A DNA stretch of 64,000 bases from Terfezia claveryi (GCA_015179025.1 WHUX01000003.1:1-64000); one strand, 5' to 3'; shown: positions 22,590-32,660, counted from the stretch's first letter. Notes: generated by a model not told the origin, from the letters alone. Numbers and translations: made by a program.

Positions 22590-22745
22590 TTTTTAATTTT
22601 CTCACAGCACTTAGCTACAGTATATACATCATCATTACTCGGTTTGTTATGCGGTTTTCGACGATATTAAGCCTGATACAAAACCAAGGGAGCTAATTTG
22701 AGAGTGGATAGGTGACATAAAATCGAGAGTGCATCATCATTTGAC

Positions 22746-22864
22746 ATTTACGACCATAGACTGAAGAAAACGAGGCATCCCGTCCGCTCTGCCATATCTA
22801 AGCTTCAGATCGCCAGGCTAGTACTGCAGTGGGTGACCATGCGGGAATCCCTGGTGTTGTAGAT
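22746..22864 (+). rRNA. 5S ribosomal RNA gene, unit 2
   Basis: Begins exactly 275 bp after unit 1 and differs by one base in helix I (ATTTACGAC, giving a U-G wobble with GTTGTAGAT). The body and the T-run terminator are the same. Spacer and upstream GTGCATCATCATTTGAC are shared between units. Confidence 0.88.
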
Positions 22865-23020
22865 TTTTTAATTTTCTCACAGCACTTAGCTACAGTATAT
22901 ACATCATCATTACTCGGTTTGTTATGCGGTTTTCGACGATATTAAGCCTGATACAAAACCAAGGGAGCTAATTTGAGAGTGGATAGGTGACATAAAATCG
23001 AGAGTGCATCATCATTTGAC

Positions 23021-23119
23021 ATTTACGACCATAGACTGAAGAAAAAGAGGCATCCCGTTCGCTCTGCCATATCGAAGCTTTAGATCGCCGGGCTAGTACT
23101 GCAGTGGGTGACCACGCGA
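23021..23119 (+). pseudogene. 5S rRNA unit 3, 3'-truncated chimera
   Basis: Starts 275 bp after unit 2 and matches for about 98 nt through GTGGGTGACCACGCGA, then switches to an unrelated sequence instead of the 3' end that closes helix I. It also carries several substitutions (AAAGAGG, CGTTCGC, TTTAGATCGCCGG). The new 3' part recurs at 33033-33165. Similar 5S pseudogenes with a foreign 3' half are known from Aspergillus and Neurospora. Confidence 0.8.
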
Positions 23120-23235
23120 TAAAGTCTCCCATTGTAGCACTAAACAGGCAATCTGCAATTATTTTCCCTAGTATTGTTTGATTACCTTTTTGGGAAGTCA
23201 CACTAGTCAGTCCCAATTTGGCCCCTACCATTTCT
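23120..23235 (+). repeat. Repeat copy fused to 5S unit 3
   Basis: Shares AAAGTCTCCCA, GATTACCTTTTTGGGAAGTC and a CAATTTGGCCC-type end with 33033-33165 in the same orientation. Identity of the element is unknown. Confidence 0.6.
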
Positions 23236-23560
23236 GGTCTCGCAGACTACCATGTTAGGAATCGTGCTACTCCTCTTTTGGCACACCACGCCCAGTACTC
23301 TGTACACTACACCAGTACTCTACAGCCTTTTGTTTTTTTATATACACAATATACGGTCCCAACATAGTACTCTGCAGCTGCCATATTCTCGGCCCCTATA
23401 CCAACTTTGAATGGCTTGGTTTACTGTATCTCAACATGTCCTAGAATATGATAGATCATTGGTTTTTCAGCCAGGCCCTCAGGATCAAAAACTATATATT
23501 ATACGGTAATTCCCTCCTCCTTGAACCACCAGTCTCTACAGCCCCTCCAGTTATCTACCA
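23236..23560. other. Spacer between 5S repeat and Gypsy-2
   Basis: No gene; contains repeated AGTACTCTGTACACTACACC and CCAGTACTCTACAG words. Confidence 0.4.
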
Positions 23561-23565
23561 GTCAT

Positions 23566-24109
23566 TGTAACGTGGGCTCTGGGAACAAGGCGACCAAGGG
23601 GTACGCCCGGAAGAAGGCAGAGGCTAGGGCAAGACATACGTAGGAACGCTACGTGTGTGACTAGGGGAAGGCTGAGGTGGGAGACAAGGGCGAGAGGCAA
23701 GAGAGACAGTGGGCAAGGGGCACGAGACACGCGGAGGCAGTTGCTGCGTGTGTCAGGGTCAGGGGAGGCAGCTGGGCTGCAGAGACAAGGCGAGGCAAGG
23801 CAAAGACAGGAGGTTCGCGGGGTGGGCAGCAGGGCTGCAGAGTCGAGGCGAGACAAGGAGGTGCACAAGGGAGATGCACCAACGTGGAGAGAAGCAAGGC
23901 CCTGTATTGGATATACAAGACGTTGGATGGGGATCCAACGAGAGGGCGGAGAGAGCAAGCTATATATACAGGCTTCCTTCCTGGCCAAGGCCACCGGAAG
24001 GAATAAGGTTCCCGAGACCCCTTATCTCGGGAACAGAGATAACAACGATATCAATCAACAATAACGCCGTCCGACTCTCAAACCTGGCTAGGAAAGGACG
24101 GTTGTGACA
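23566..24109 (-). repeat. 3' LTR of Gypsy-2
   Basis: 544 bp, TGTAACGTGG...GGTTGTGACA; same length as its partner at 29215-29758. It bears the 3' end of the minus-strand element. Confidence 0.95.
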
Positions 24110-24266
24110 CTATCCCCCCTTTAGGCTCGGAGCTCCAGCGACTAGGAGGCCTGGGCACGATAACCGGCAAAATCAAAACAGGAAACAACAACAACAAGGT
24201 AAGGACAAAAACCCCAACTCCGAACAACAAGAACATAAACAACAACAAGAATGCAAAGTCACGACC

Positions 24267-25898
24267 TCAGTCGACTGGGCGAGGCTTCCTGGAGTATCGC
24301 TGGTGGAACAGGGTAACCAAATCCTGCGCATTCTCCAAGTCCTCTGCGGGTTGCCAAGTGGCCTCCTCATCCCCTAACCACTTGACCTTATACTGAACTC
24401 GTCCATAGTGTTTCCTTGAGTCCAGTACCTCCTCAACCTCCCACTCCTCTTCACCTGCGATCACTACTGGAGGAGGTGGGGGGTGCTTTTGCCCGGGAAG
24501 GGGATCGTCGGCGGCTGGCTCGATCTCCGAGACATGAACGACCAGATGGCGCTTGATATCCTTGGGAAACCTCAGCCGGTAAGCATGAGTGCCCACAGCT
24601 GCTAACACCTCATAGGGGCCTAGGAACTTGTGATCCAACTTACGAGAGGGTCGTTCTGTCCGGAAGTGTCTGCTAGAGAGCCATACCTTGTCTCCTGGTT
24701 GGTATTTGGGGGCCGGTAACCTAGACCCGTTGGCATATTCTGCTTGCCTGACCTGAGCATAACCCAACTCAGTCTTCAGGGTAGAGTGGAGTTCAGAAAT
24801 CTGCGTGGCGAACTCCTTGGCTGGGGCATTCTCCTTGGCCTTGCGCAGAGGTGCTAGGGAGTCTACGAACCGAGGGTGCCAGCCATAATTGGCCAGGAAT
24901 GGGGACGTTTTCAGCGACTCGGAGAACTGGTTGTTGGCGGCAAATTCGCAGGTTGCTAGCAATGAAACCCAGTTGTTCTGCTGGTAGCTGACGAAGGCCC
25001 GCAGATACTGTTCCATAATCGCATTCATCCTTTCCGATTGGCCGTCCGTCTGGGGGTGGTAAGCTGTTGACAGACGAACTTTGATCCCCAGAAGTTCGCA
25101 GAAGGCTTGCCAGAATTCTGAGGTAAACTGAGGGCCACGGTCGGACACGATCGATTCAGGGAGGCCATGGTATCGGAATACATTATTGAGGTAGAGGTTG
25201 GCTAACTCCGGAGCGGAGCAGGTATCCCGGCAGGGTATAACATGCCTCATCTTCGTCAACCGATCCACCACCATCAGGATGGCATTGAATCCCGAGTCCT
25301 TCGGCAACCCAGTTACAAAGTCTATGGTCAGGTGTTGCCAGGGCCGATCCGGGATCTCCAGGGGCTTCAAGGTTCCATAGGGGGCATGACGAGTGGGTTT
25401 TGCACGCTTGCAGATATGGCAGTTCCGTATGTACTGTTCTACCTCCTTTCGCTGGTCGATCCATGTGTATTGTCTGGCTAGTAGTTCTAACGTCTTAGCC
25501 ACTCCAGGGTGGCCTGCAGCCAGGGTATCATGGTGTTCCTTGATCAGCTGCATCCGCAGCTCCTCTTCAGGTATATAGAGCCGATCTAGGTGGTATAGGA
25601 GGCCGTCCTGAGTGGTGCACTCGGCTAGGGAAATCTTGGTATGACGGCGCTGTCCAGACTCCACTGTGGTAATTATATCCTTAACTAGGTCGTCCTCCGT
25701 ATATGCCCATCGTATCCGCAGAAGGAGATCTGCTCCGGGGTTCGCTTCAGCTTCAGCATCAGCATCAACATCAGCATCAGCATCAGCATCAGCATCAACA
25801 TCAGCATCAGGGTCAGCTTCCACATCAGCCTCAGCCTCAGCTTCAGCTTCCGCAAGGGTATTGGCCGCCAGGTCGAGATTTTCGGGTTTCAGTACCAC
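24267..25898 (-). CDS. Gypsy-2 integrase with chromodomain
   Basis: Open for about 540 codons; the left-hand start is arbitrary because the frame is part of pol. It opens with an acidic Ala-Asp/Ala-Glu repeat (25740-25870), then the H-H-C-C zinc module (EHHDTLAAGH ... CHICK). The catalytic core follows: D in LTIDFVTGLP, D in IVSDRGPQF, E in HPQTDGQSERMN, the D,D-35-E arrangement. After the GPYEVL/HLVVHVSE region the C-terminus is a chromodomain (WEVEEVLDSRKHYGRVQYKV then KWLGDEEATWQP). In chromoviruses the chromodomain guides integration to particular chromatin. No internal stop. It is separated from RNase H by the TAG at 26034. Confidence 0.9.
   Translation of the reverse strand: MVLKPENLDLAANTLAEAEAEAEADVEADPDADVDADADADADVDADAEAEANPGADLLLRIRWAYTEDDLVKDIITTVESGQRRHTKISLAECTTQDGLLYHLDRLYIPEEELRMQLIKEHHDTLAAGHPGVAKTLELLARQYTWIDQRKEVEQYIRNCHICKRAKPTRHAPYGTLKPLEIPDRPWQHLTIDFVTGLPKDSGFNAILMVVDRLTKMRHVIPCRDTCSAPELANLYLNNVFRYHGLPESIVSDRGPQFTSEFWQAFCELLGIKVRLSTAYHPQTDGQSERMNAIMEQYLRAFVSYQQNNWVSLLATCEFAANNQFSESLKTSPFLANYGWHPRFVDSLAPLRKAKENAPAKEFATQISELHSTLKTELGYAQVRQAEYANGSRLPAPKYQPGDKVWLSSRHFRTERPSRKLDHKFLGPYEVLAAVGTHAYRLRFPKDIKRHLVVHVSEIEPAADDPLPGQKHPPPPPVVIAGEEEWEVEEVLDSRKHYGRVQYKVKWLGDEEATWQPAEDLENAQDLVTLFHQRYSRKPRPVD
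25732..25870 (-). repeat. Low-complexity GCATCA/GCTTCA hexamer repeat coding Ala-Asp/Ala-Glu
   Basis: Plus-strand TCAGCATCAGCATCAACA-type repeats translate on the minus strand as alternating ADAD/AEAE, placed between RNase H and integrase. It keeps the frame open and is likely a recent expansion in a linker. Confidence 0.8.
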
Positions 25899-26033
25899 CT
25901 GATTCTGGTACTTCAGCCTTTCATCCCCCCCTTTAGGGAGATCTCTTGATCTCCTGGTCAGTGCATCCGGCTTACCCCCAGCCTTTCCCGGCCGATACCT
26001 TATCTTGAAGTTAAACCGAGAGAGGAATTCTGA

Positions 26034-27110
26034 CTACCTAGCCTGTCGGCGATTTAGCAATTTGGTGGTTGTGAAGTATTCTAGGTTCTTATGGTCAGAG
26101 AGGACCTCGATAACCCCCTTTGCCGATTCCAGGTGTGGTCTCCATTCCTCGAATGCTCGCACAATGGCCATTAACTCCTTATCATAGATTTCGTAATTAC
26201 ACTCCGCCGGGGAGTGCTTTTTGGAGAAATAGGCCACTGGGTGGAGGACTCCATCGACATACTGGGACAGGATTCCAGTGGAGACATAGTCGGAGGCGTC
26301 CGTTTCCACGATGCACTCGCTATCAGGGTCAAAATGGGCCAGGATTGGGGCTGAGCAGAAGGCTTCCTTGAGGTTCTGGAAGGCGGATTGGGCTTCTGGA
26401 TTCCAGTGGAAGGCCCTTTTTGTCAGGTGTGAGCCAGCTTCTACCTTCGTTTTCGTCAAGGCCGTCAGGGGTGCCACGATTCTTGAGTATCCCAGGATAA
26501 ATCGGCGGTAGAAGTTGGCAAATCCTAGGAAGGCCTGTACATCCTTCAAATTGGCTGGGGTTTCCCACTCTTGGATTGTAGCAACTTTGGCAGGGTCCAT
26601 CCTAATACCTTCCGTGGTTATGATCAAGCCCAGGTACTTCACCTCTTGGACGTGGAATTCGCATTTTTCAGGCTTAAGGTACAGCCCAGCCTGCTCCAGC
26701 TTCTCCAGCACTTGTCGGACGTGGATCTTGTGTTCCGCTAGGGTATCCGAGTAGATGAGGATATCGTCCAGGTAGGCGGTGCAGAATACATCCAGAAAGT
26801 CCTGCAGAGTGTCATTGATAAAGTGCTGAAAGGAGGCGGGGGCGTTGGTTAGGCCGAAGGGCATCACATTGTACTCAAAATGGCCATATCGCGTCCGGAA
26901 GGCAGTTTTCCACTCCTCCCCCTCAGCAATTCGTACCAAGTTGTAGGCCCCTCTCAGATCCAATTTGGTGAACCATTTGGCCTTGGAGAGCCTGGCTAAT
27001 GTCTCCTGGATCAGGGACAAGGGGTACCTGTTTTTTACCGTAATCTCATTCAGGCCACGATAATCCACGCACAACCTAAGGGAGCCGTCCGACTTCTTCA
27101 CGAACAGCAC
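26034..27110 (-). pseudogene. Gypsy-2 reverse transcriptase and RNase H
   Basis: RT motifs: [23 protein letters not shown] (first Asp), [12 protein letters not shown] and [10 protein letters not shown] with the catalytic YxDD. RNase [12 protein letters not shown], then [14 protein letters not shown] and SDHKNLEYF, supplying the acidic triad. Length fits the family. The frame ends in RQAR at 26034-26036 because a TGG codon is now TAG (CpA>TpA on the plus strand), so RNase H is cut from integrase. The N-terminal side is shifted by one base near 27163 relative to the protease frame. Confidence 0.9.
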
Positions 27111-28075
27111 CGGGGCACCCGCTGGGGAGGAGCTGTAGCGAATGAAGCTCTTGTTGAGGTTTTCTCCAGATACTTTTTCAGAGCTTCCAGTTCCATCCGG
27201 GACATCCTATAGAGAGGTCCATAAGGGGGGGTCTTACCTTCTACCAGCGGGATTGTGTGGTCGTATGGTCGATGGGGGGCAAGCTTCTCCACGGCTTTCT
27301 CAGAGAACAAGTCAATGAATTCGTGGTATTCACCCGGCACCATGGACTTCCATTCTTCCTTGGACCGCAGCTTATTGATTTCCAGGTTAACTTCGCAGAT
27401 TGATAGAGTATGGGCTTTCAGCTTGTGCCTTCTGGTAAGGTAAGCAAAGGCCCCTGCTCCAATGAAGTTGATATCGAGGGGTTTTAGTGGGGGCGTTTCT
27501 GCCATCACCTGGCTAGGATCCTCTATCGGGGGTGGTAGGGCACATAATCCTTTAACGGCAGTCTGTGGGGCACCGCAGTGCTTCTCGCAATACCCGCTAT
27601 TAAAGTTCAAGGTGTAAGAGCCAAAGTTAACGGAGACATCATGCATTCGGAGCCAGGGGATCCCCAGGACAATGGGGTATTTGAGCTTGGTTACAAACAT
27701 GGGGAGGCTTTCCGAATGGTCTCCAATGGCACTAGGTAGGCATGCGAGGTCGGTAATAGCCCCGGAAGAGATAGGTCGGCCATCAATGACATCAAGAAGG
27801 CGGGGGGGTCTTTAGCTTGGCTGTTGGTATGAATTTTTACTGACAAAGGTCTGATCAATGAAGGCTATTCCTGAAGCACCACAATCTATGAGAGCTGATG
27901 TTACCACTGTTTTACCATTGAATTTAACAGTTATTGGTACTACAAAATGCTCGCCAAACAAGCGAGATTCGTCAACAGACATAGATGCAGGAACAGAGAA
28001 AGACGACAAAGACAAATGACCCAGGATAGGTCCCTTGCTAGTGTCAGTGACTATGCAAGGGACAGGGCTTTTCCC
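27098..28075 (-). pseudogene. Gypsy-2 retropepsin and pol N-terminal region
   Basis: The pol frame is open from the GGGAAAA heptamer (28069-28075). The active-site loop is ALIDCGASGIAFID (about 27870-27900), with Cys between Asp and Gly as in Gypsy-1. Relative to Gypsy-1, one base is lost and one G gained around 27806-27830, giving a local scrambled stretch with a stop at 27812-27814. The rest continues with KLKYPIVLGIPWLRMHDV and the linker into RT. Confidence 0.85.
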
Positions 28076-29183
28076 GACTCATCCACCTCTTCAATCCTGG
28101 ATTCGGAGATGGCGTGGGCGGCCATCGAGCGGTTTTTGCGGAGGGGACATGCCGCGATAAAATGGTCCCCCTTTCCGCATGCAATGCACAAACCCTGAGT
28201 GCGGCGACGGTCCCTTTCCTCCTGGGTAAGACGAGGTCTACCTGCTGACAGGTCCATGGGGGCAGCCCCACCCGCTACTAGGGAGGGGTGTGCAGGCTTG
28301 TTGACTGGTGTGAGTTGTTGTTGTTGGGTGCGTGCTGTCAGAAATGGTGTACGGGGAGTCGAGGTCGGGAGTGTCTTTTGGGGGGCTCTGAGTGCTGCTG
28401 TCTGCTGTTCCACCCAGCTAGCTTGTTCAATAAGTCCCTCCAGGGTCTTGGTCGGTGGGCAGTAAACCAGAGCCTTTTTCAGCTCGAAGGTAAGCCCGTC
28501 TTTGAACTGATCGAGCTTGGCTTCGTCATTCCAATTGAGCTCTGCTGCTAGCCTGGAGAACTCAGCGACATAGGCTGACAGTTCGTTGTGTTTTTGCTTG
28601 AGGTCTCGTAGGGCCCTGCTGGCGGTTCCTTTAGGATCCGGGTCTCCGAAGGCTCGGTCCAGGATTGCCATTAGTGCTGGGATGTCTACCAAATCAATCC
28701 CCGTGGCCTTGACGAAGGGCTGTACCTGGTCCATGGCCTTACCCTCCAGTAGGCCATAGACGTATGAGAGCTGGTGGTGGACGGTGGGGAACTTTGCCGA
28801 GTCCCCAGAGAGTTTTATCTGCACAGAGTTTTTCCATGCTCGTAGCCGGCCCGGTCCCCATTAAACTTAGGCGGGGTGGGTAGGTCTTGTGTTTTGTGGT
28901 TTTTTGGACCATCGGTCAGGTCCAAAGCGCGAGTCAGTCTCTGGATGGTTATCCTGTCCTCTGCTGCATCTTCTCGGAGGAGGGTTATTTCATCTTCAGC
29001 TTCTCGGATTCGCCTTTCGGCTTTCTGAAGGTCCGCTCCTTGTTGTTCGCCGATGGCATAAGTATCTGTGAATATCTCGATCACAGTTCGTCGGTATGCT
29101 GATAGTTCTGTCGGGTCTGATGGGATCGGAGTCGCCCTCCAGGCTGCGAATCTATCGGTGGGTAGTGGAATGTTCGCGGACAT
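28051..29183 (-). pseudogene. Gypsy-2 gag
   Basis: Starts at ATG 29181-29183 (MSANIPLPTDRFAAWRATP), 31 nt after the LTR. A coiled-coil segment (LQKAERRIREAEDEITLLRE) leads to the capsid-like region (YVYGLLEGKAMDQVQPFV, then DPDPKGTASRALRDLKQKHN). It ends with the nucleocapsid knuckle CIACGKGDHFIAAC and the conserved stop after GKALSLA. A one-base shift near 28850 (just after PPKFNGDRA) breaks the frame, so the N- and C-terminal halves are in different frames. Confidence 0.85.
28069..28075 (-). promoter_or_regulatory. Candidate -1 ribosomal frameshift heptamer (G GGA AAA)
   Basis: In the gag frame the minus strand reads TCG GGA AAA GCC, nine codons before the gag stop TAG. A -1 slip there enters the protease frame with no stop in between. 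Gypsy-1 has the same heptamer at 2095-2101 in the same position. Confidence 0.55.
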
Positions 29184-29214
29184 CGTACCGGTTGGTCTGA
29201 AAGATCCAACGTAG

Positions 29215-29758
29215 TGTAACGTGGGCTCTAGGAACAAGGCGACCAAGGGGTACGCCGGGGAGAAGGCAGATGCTAGGGCAAGACACACGTAGGAACGCTA
29301 CGTGTGTATTTAGGGGAAGGCTGAGGCGGGAGACAAGGGCGAGAGGCAAGAGAGACAGTGGGCAAGAGGCACGAGACACGTGGAGGCAGTTGCCGCGTGT
29401 GTCAGGGTCAGGGGAGGCAGCTGGGCTGCAGAGACAAGACGAGGCAAGGCAAGGACAGGAGGTTCGCGGGGTGGGCAGCAGGGCTACAGAGTCGAGGCGA
29501 GACAAGGAGGTGCACAAGGGAGATGCACCAACGTGGAGAGAAGTAAGGCCCTGTATTGGATATACAAGACGTTGGATGGGGATCCAACGAGAGGGCGGAG
29601 AGAGCAAGCTATATATACAGGCTTCCTTCCTAGCCAAGGCCACCGGAAGGAATAAGGTTCCCGAGACTCCTTATCTCGGGAACAGAGATAACAACGATAT
29701 CAATCAACAATAACGCCGTCCGACTCTCAAACCTGGCTAGGAAAGGACGGTTGTGACA
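29215..29758 (-). repeat. 5' LTR of Gypsy-2
   Basis: 544 bp. It would hold the promoter for the minus-strand transcript. The leader between this LTR and the gag ATG at 29181-29183 is only about 31 nt, so the primer-binding site must lie in or near the sequence CTACGTTGGATCTTTCAGAC; I could not match a tRNA. Confidence 0.95.
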
Positions 29759-29876
29759 GTCATCACTAAATTACAGTCACAACTAAATTACAGTCACACT
29801 GCTATTTGCCTCCTAGGCTCCGTATCCTCTACATTTGTCTTTAAAAAAAGAAATGGAGGGGGTACAGAAAAAAGAG

Positions 29877-31780
29877 TTACATATCTATACCCCTTAAAAC
29901 AAGTTTTTGGTCCACATGGCCGAGCTGTTTCAATGTGATTATGTTGTAGTTGTCCTCGTATAATGCATATAAGAAGTTAGGCTGGGGGTCCTGAACTGCT
30001 TTTGAATGGTGACGAAAGTCGATGACTACCCACTCCTTTAGAGGAATTACAGCATAGGCCCCATCCTCGATAAACCTTTTGGCATGCTATTTCATACGGT
30101 CTCCTTCCCGCAACAGCTCAATTCCCCAATTCATATCCCCATTGACATAGAAGTCCAAATACCCAACAGAACCGAAAATAGCTCCAACGTCTGCACTGAC
30201 TGTTGCATGGCGAGGAACAGTGGTTGTTGCTGCCTTATACCATCCCATCTGCCAGGTTCTTTCTAGAAGCCGGGACGTCTGCCCGAGACCTAGTGATGTT
30301 TGTAGCATAGATGGATCCATCCGTTCGATAGTTCTGATTAGAAATTCTTGGAATGATACTGATTCTGATCTTAAGGTACCACCAGGAGCAGTAAACAGCC
30401 GATTGATTAAGATCATCTGCATGATGGGAGCACTAAATTGGAATTTATTATCGACTATCGTCAAGATTCCTGATCGTACGAAGTTATATGTAGCTTGATC
30501 GTCGATTAAGTCTACACTAATACATGACTCGGCATCATAGAGGAGCAGAATTTCTCGCAGAAGCTCGGTTTCTGTAGGGCTGGGATTCCAGTTCTGAATC
30601 CAATGAAATGCGCGAGTTTTAGTTAGGTTTCTCTTGAAGTCTACTGAGGTAAGGTCATGTAACATAGTCACCGTGGCCGCAGGCCCATCATGATAATTGT
30701 GGCGTAGATATCTTAATGTAGTGCAGCAAAGACCTGCATGCCCGCCGGTTAAGCTAAAAATCACATCTTGAACAGATTGCGGGATTTCAAAGTTGGGACT
30801 GCCTATGGTATGCCGATGTTCCACAAATCTTTCCAAAAGCTCGTTAAATTCATCCCTTCTTAGGCGGAGTGCGTCCAGTCCAAGAGTGTAAAGGAAACTG
30901 ATTGGGGTTATTTGTTGGATCATTAATGGGTCATACGAGGCCAGTAGAATGACGTGGAGAGAGGCATTCTTCTTGGTGTTAGACATCAATCCTTTCAAGC
31001 TACCCCAAAAAAAGGAGCAGCATTGCCGTAGATTACTTGTGCCTCGTCGATGATGATGCTCAAGCTCATAGAATCTTCACTGGCTAAAATTTCATCCCAG
31101 GTGTACCCGATCTGCCTCTGCCAGAAACGTTGGAAGGGTTCTTTGTTAAAGAGAGCATCTTCTTCCTAAATACCAGCAAGTGAGATATAATATGCCCTGT
31201 GACCCTGTGAAATGAGGCTGTCTCTGATCCATTGTCCAAGTGTGCTTTTGCCTGAATATGGTGGGCTGCGTATCAGAACAAAACAGTGGTCCGTCATATA
31301 TTGTTCGATAAACTTCATCCGGTCAGGGGATATTATCACCATACTGTCCGGCCCTTCATCTGAATCGGAAGGATAAGAGAGGGGTTGGGTAGAAACATAG
31401 CGTACTAAATCATGTTAGTAGGGTGGGTGAGGAGATGATTTGTTCAACATACCTTGCTCGGACTTACTGTGTGGAACTGGAACACTGACAAGGATATGCA
31501 CTACTCCCTTCTCAGGAGTATCCTTGAAATAGTAGCCGATTTCCTGGGTTTCATCTAGTATGTCTTCATCATTTAATTTTGAACCCCTAGCCTCCTTGGT
31601 CGGTTTATGGCAACTCCAAAGTTTGAGATCCGCCGCATTAATATCTTTTAAGAGACTTGGCCCCTCTTGTTTGATGGTCTTTTTCAGCTCGCCAATCAAA
31701 TCTTGTTTCTTGACCTCCACCGGAAAAGGTCTCGAATTTGAGTCATGGACCATGCAGAACAATTTAAGGAAATTAGACAT
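29877..31780 (-). pseudogene. Crinkler (CRN)-type protein: CRN header, P-loop NTPase, nuclease-like tail
   Basis: Exon 1 (31453-31780, ATG at 31778-31780) encodes a ubiquitin-like CRN N-terminal domain: LFCMVHDSNSRPFPVEV, IGELKKTIK and DLKLWSCH. A 48-bp intron (31405-31452; GTATGT, TACTAAC branch, TTTAG) joins it in frame to exon 2. There, SPPYSGKST (Walker A, about 31241-31265) and LSIIIDEAQ (Walker B, about 31041-31065) mark an NTPase of the STAND/AAA type. The C-terminus (YLDFYVNGD, WGIELLREGD, RFIEDGAYA, EWVVIDFR) resembles the restriction-endonuclease-like domain of fungal Crinklers. Breaks: CAG>TAG at 31166-31168 and 30087-30089, and a one-base shift at the A7 run 31007-31013. The last frame ends at TAA 29877-29879. 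The intact length would be about 615 residues. Confidence 0.8.
31405..31452 (-). other. Intron of the Crinkler gene
   Basis: 48 bp; donor GTATGT, exact TACTAAC branch site (31414-31420), acceptor TTTAG. Splicing keeps the reading frame from SKSEQ into VRYVSTQP. Confidence 0.85.
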
Positions 31781-31799
31781 TCTTGAAGTTGACACAAGA

Positions 31800-32550
31800 G
31801 CAGAGTTCGATGTAGACTTGGGGTGAGGAGGTGGGTAGACGAATGGGGAAACTAGAGTTAGAGAGGGGCGGATGCCAACTAGAAGGGGAGTAGTTGGACC
31901 TTGTCCTCAAAATTTTCAGCGTAGCTTTGATATCCCCACTCTTATTGATGAAACTGACTTTCAGCGGGGGCAACGGGGGCCGGTTGATATAGGGTGAGAG
32001 GTGTGGGGGATGCGAGGTGAGGGGGGCACGAGAATAGGGTGAGGGGTGAGCGGAGTGAGGACTGAGAGAGGTGAGGGGGTAAGGGGGCTTCTAAGAAGTA
32101 GGTAGAGTACTTGGTAAGCAGTGGGCAGAACCCCGATTAGAAAATATAACGTTCGCCAAGCTATAGTCTCGGGCCAACTTAACTTCCCAACACAGTAAGG
32201 TACAATTACCTACGCCCAGTATCACCTAAAAAACAAGTAACGCGGCCGCACGCCAGAACGCTGGCTTTAAAGAACGCGAGCGGCCGGTTAACCTTAGTCT
32301 GGTTGCATGACCCCTCCGTAGGGCAAAGGCATGAATTGCATACATATATAGAGGCCGAAAAGCCATGATTTCTATACCTTTGCCTTCTCTCCTCTGTACT
32401 AGGTTTTGCCAAGAGCAGGAGCGGGATGCTTGTAGGTAAACTTGTTTTAAGAGAGGGAGCGGGACTGCCGTATAAGGGTTCATTTCTGTCGCTTGCCCAC
32501 CAGTAATAGTACCACATATTTTGTTTTCTTTATTAACTCAGTCTTTGTAT
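31800..32550. other. Upstream region of the Crinkler gene, no gene seen
   Basis: Contains a purine-rich tract at about 31990-32110 with repeated GGTGAGGGG words, that is pyrimidine-rich on the gene's coding strand as is common in fungal promoters. Further left is a GC-rich inverted patch around 32240-32290 (GCGGCCGC, GCGGCCGG). Confidence 0.35.
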
Positions 32551-32552
32551 TA

Positions 32553-32660
32553 CAGTAAACTCCCGTTTATAAGGATACGATACTTATAACGAACATATAT
32601 CTGTTCTGGGATTCAGTCCATACCGGAATGGACTGGATTCCGCAACGATTACGGAATTGA
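32553..32660. repeat. pogo-like terminal sequence with internal palindrome
   Basis: Directly after a TA, CAGTAAACTCCCGTTTATAA resembles pogo/Tigger transposon ends. It is followed by the palindrome CAGTCCATACCGGAATGGAC (about 32613-32634). Related words occur at 60895-60970. The partner end was not found. Confidence 0.45.

Larger units (their letters stand above)
23566..29758 (-). mobile_element. Ty3/gypsy chromovirus, complete with both LTRs and TSD (Gypsy-2)
   Basis: LTRs of 544 bp (23566-24109 and 29215-29758), both TG...CA, flanked by a perfect 5-bp target duplication GTCAT (23561-23565 and 29759-29763). The internal order on the minus strand is gag, protease, RT, RNase H, integrase, chromodomain, which is that of fungal chromoviruses. 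By eye the LTRs differ at roughly 20 positions, so insertion was not very recent. Breaks: one-base shifts near 28850 and 27163, an offset pair around 27814 giving one stop, and TGG>TAG at the end of RNase H (26034). Integrase is intact over 500 codons. It lies inside P1, 113 bp beyond the Crinkler gene's stop codon. Confidence 0.95.

Noticed and set aside
22968..23231. Minus-strand 87-codon frame
   Set aside because: It is antisense to the third 5S unit and its tail repeat.
23657..24107. Overlapping arginine/glycine-rich frames inside the LTRs on both strands
   Set aside because: They lie wholly within the Gypsy-2 LTR and recur in the second LTR; LTR sequence, not genes.
30087..30998. Reading the 303-codon frame as a separate complete gene
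   Set aside because: It has no ATG at its start, and Walker A, Walker B and the CRN header lie upstream in the same gene, separated only by an A7 shift and a TAG.
32206..32517. Overlapping ~100-codon frames upstream of the Crinkler gene
   Set aside because: No recognisable domain, two competing frames, no splice or start context.
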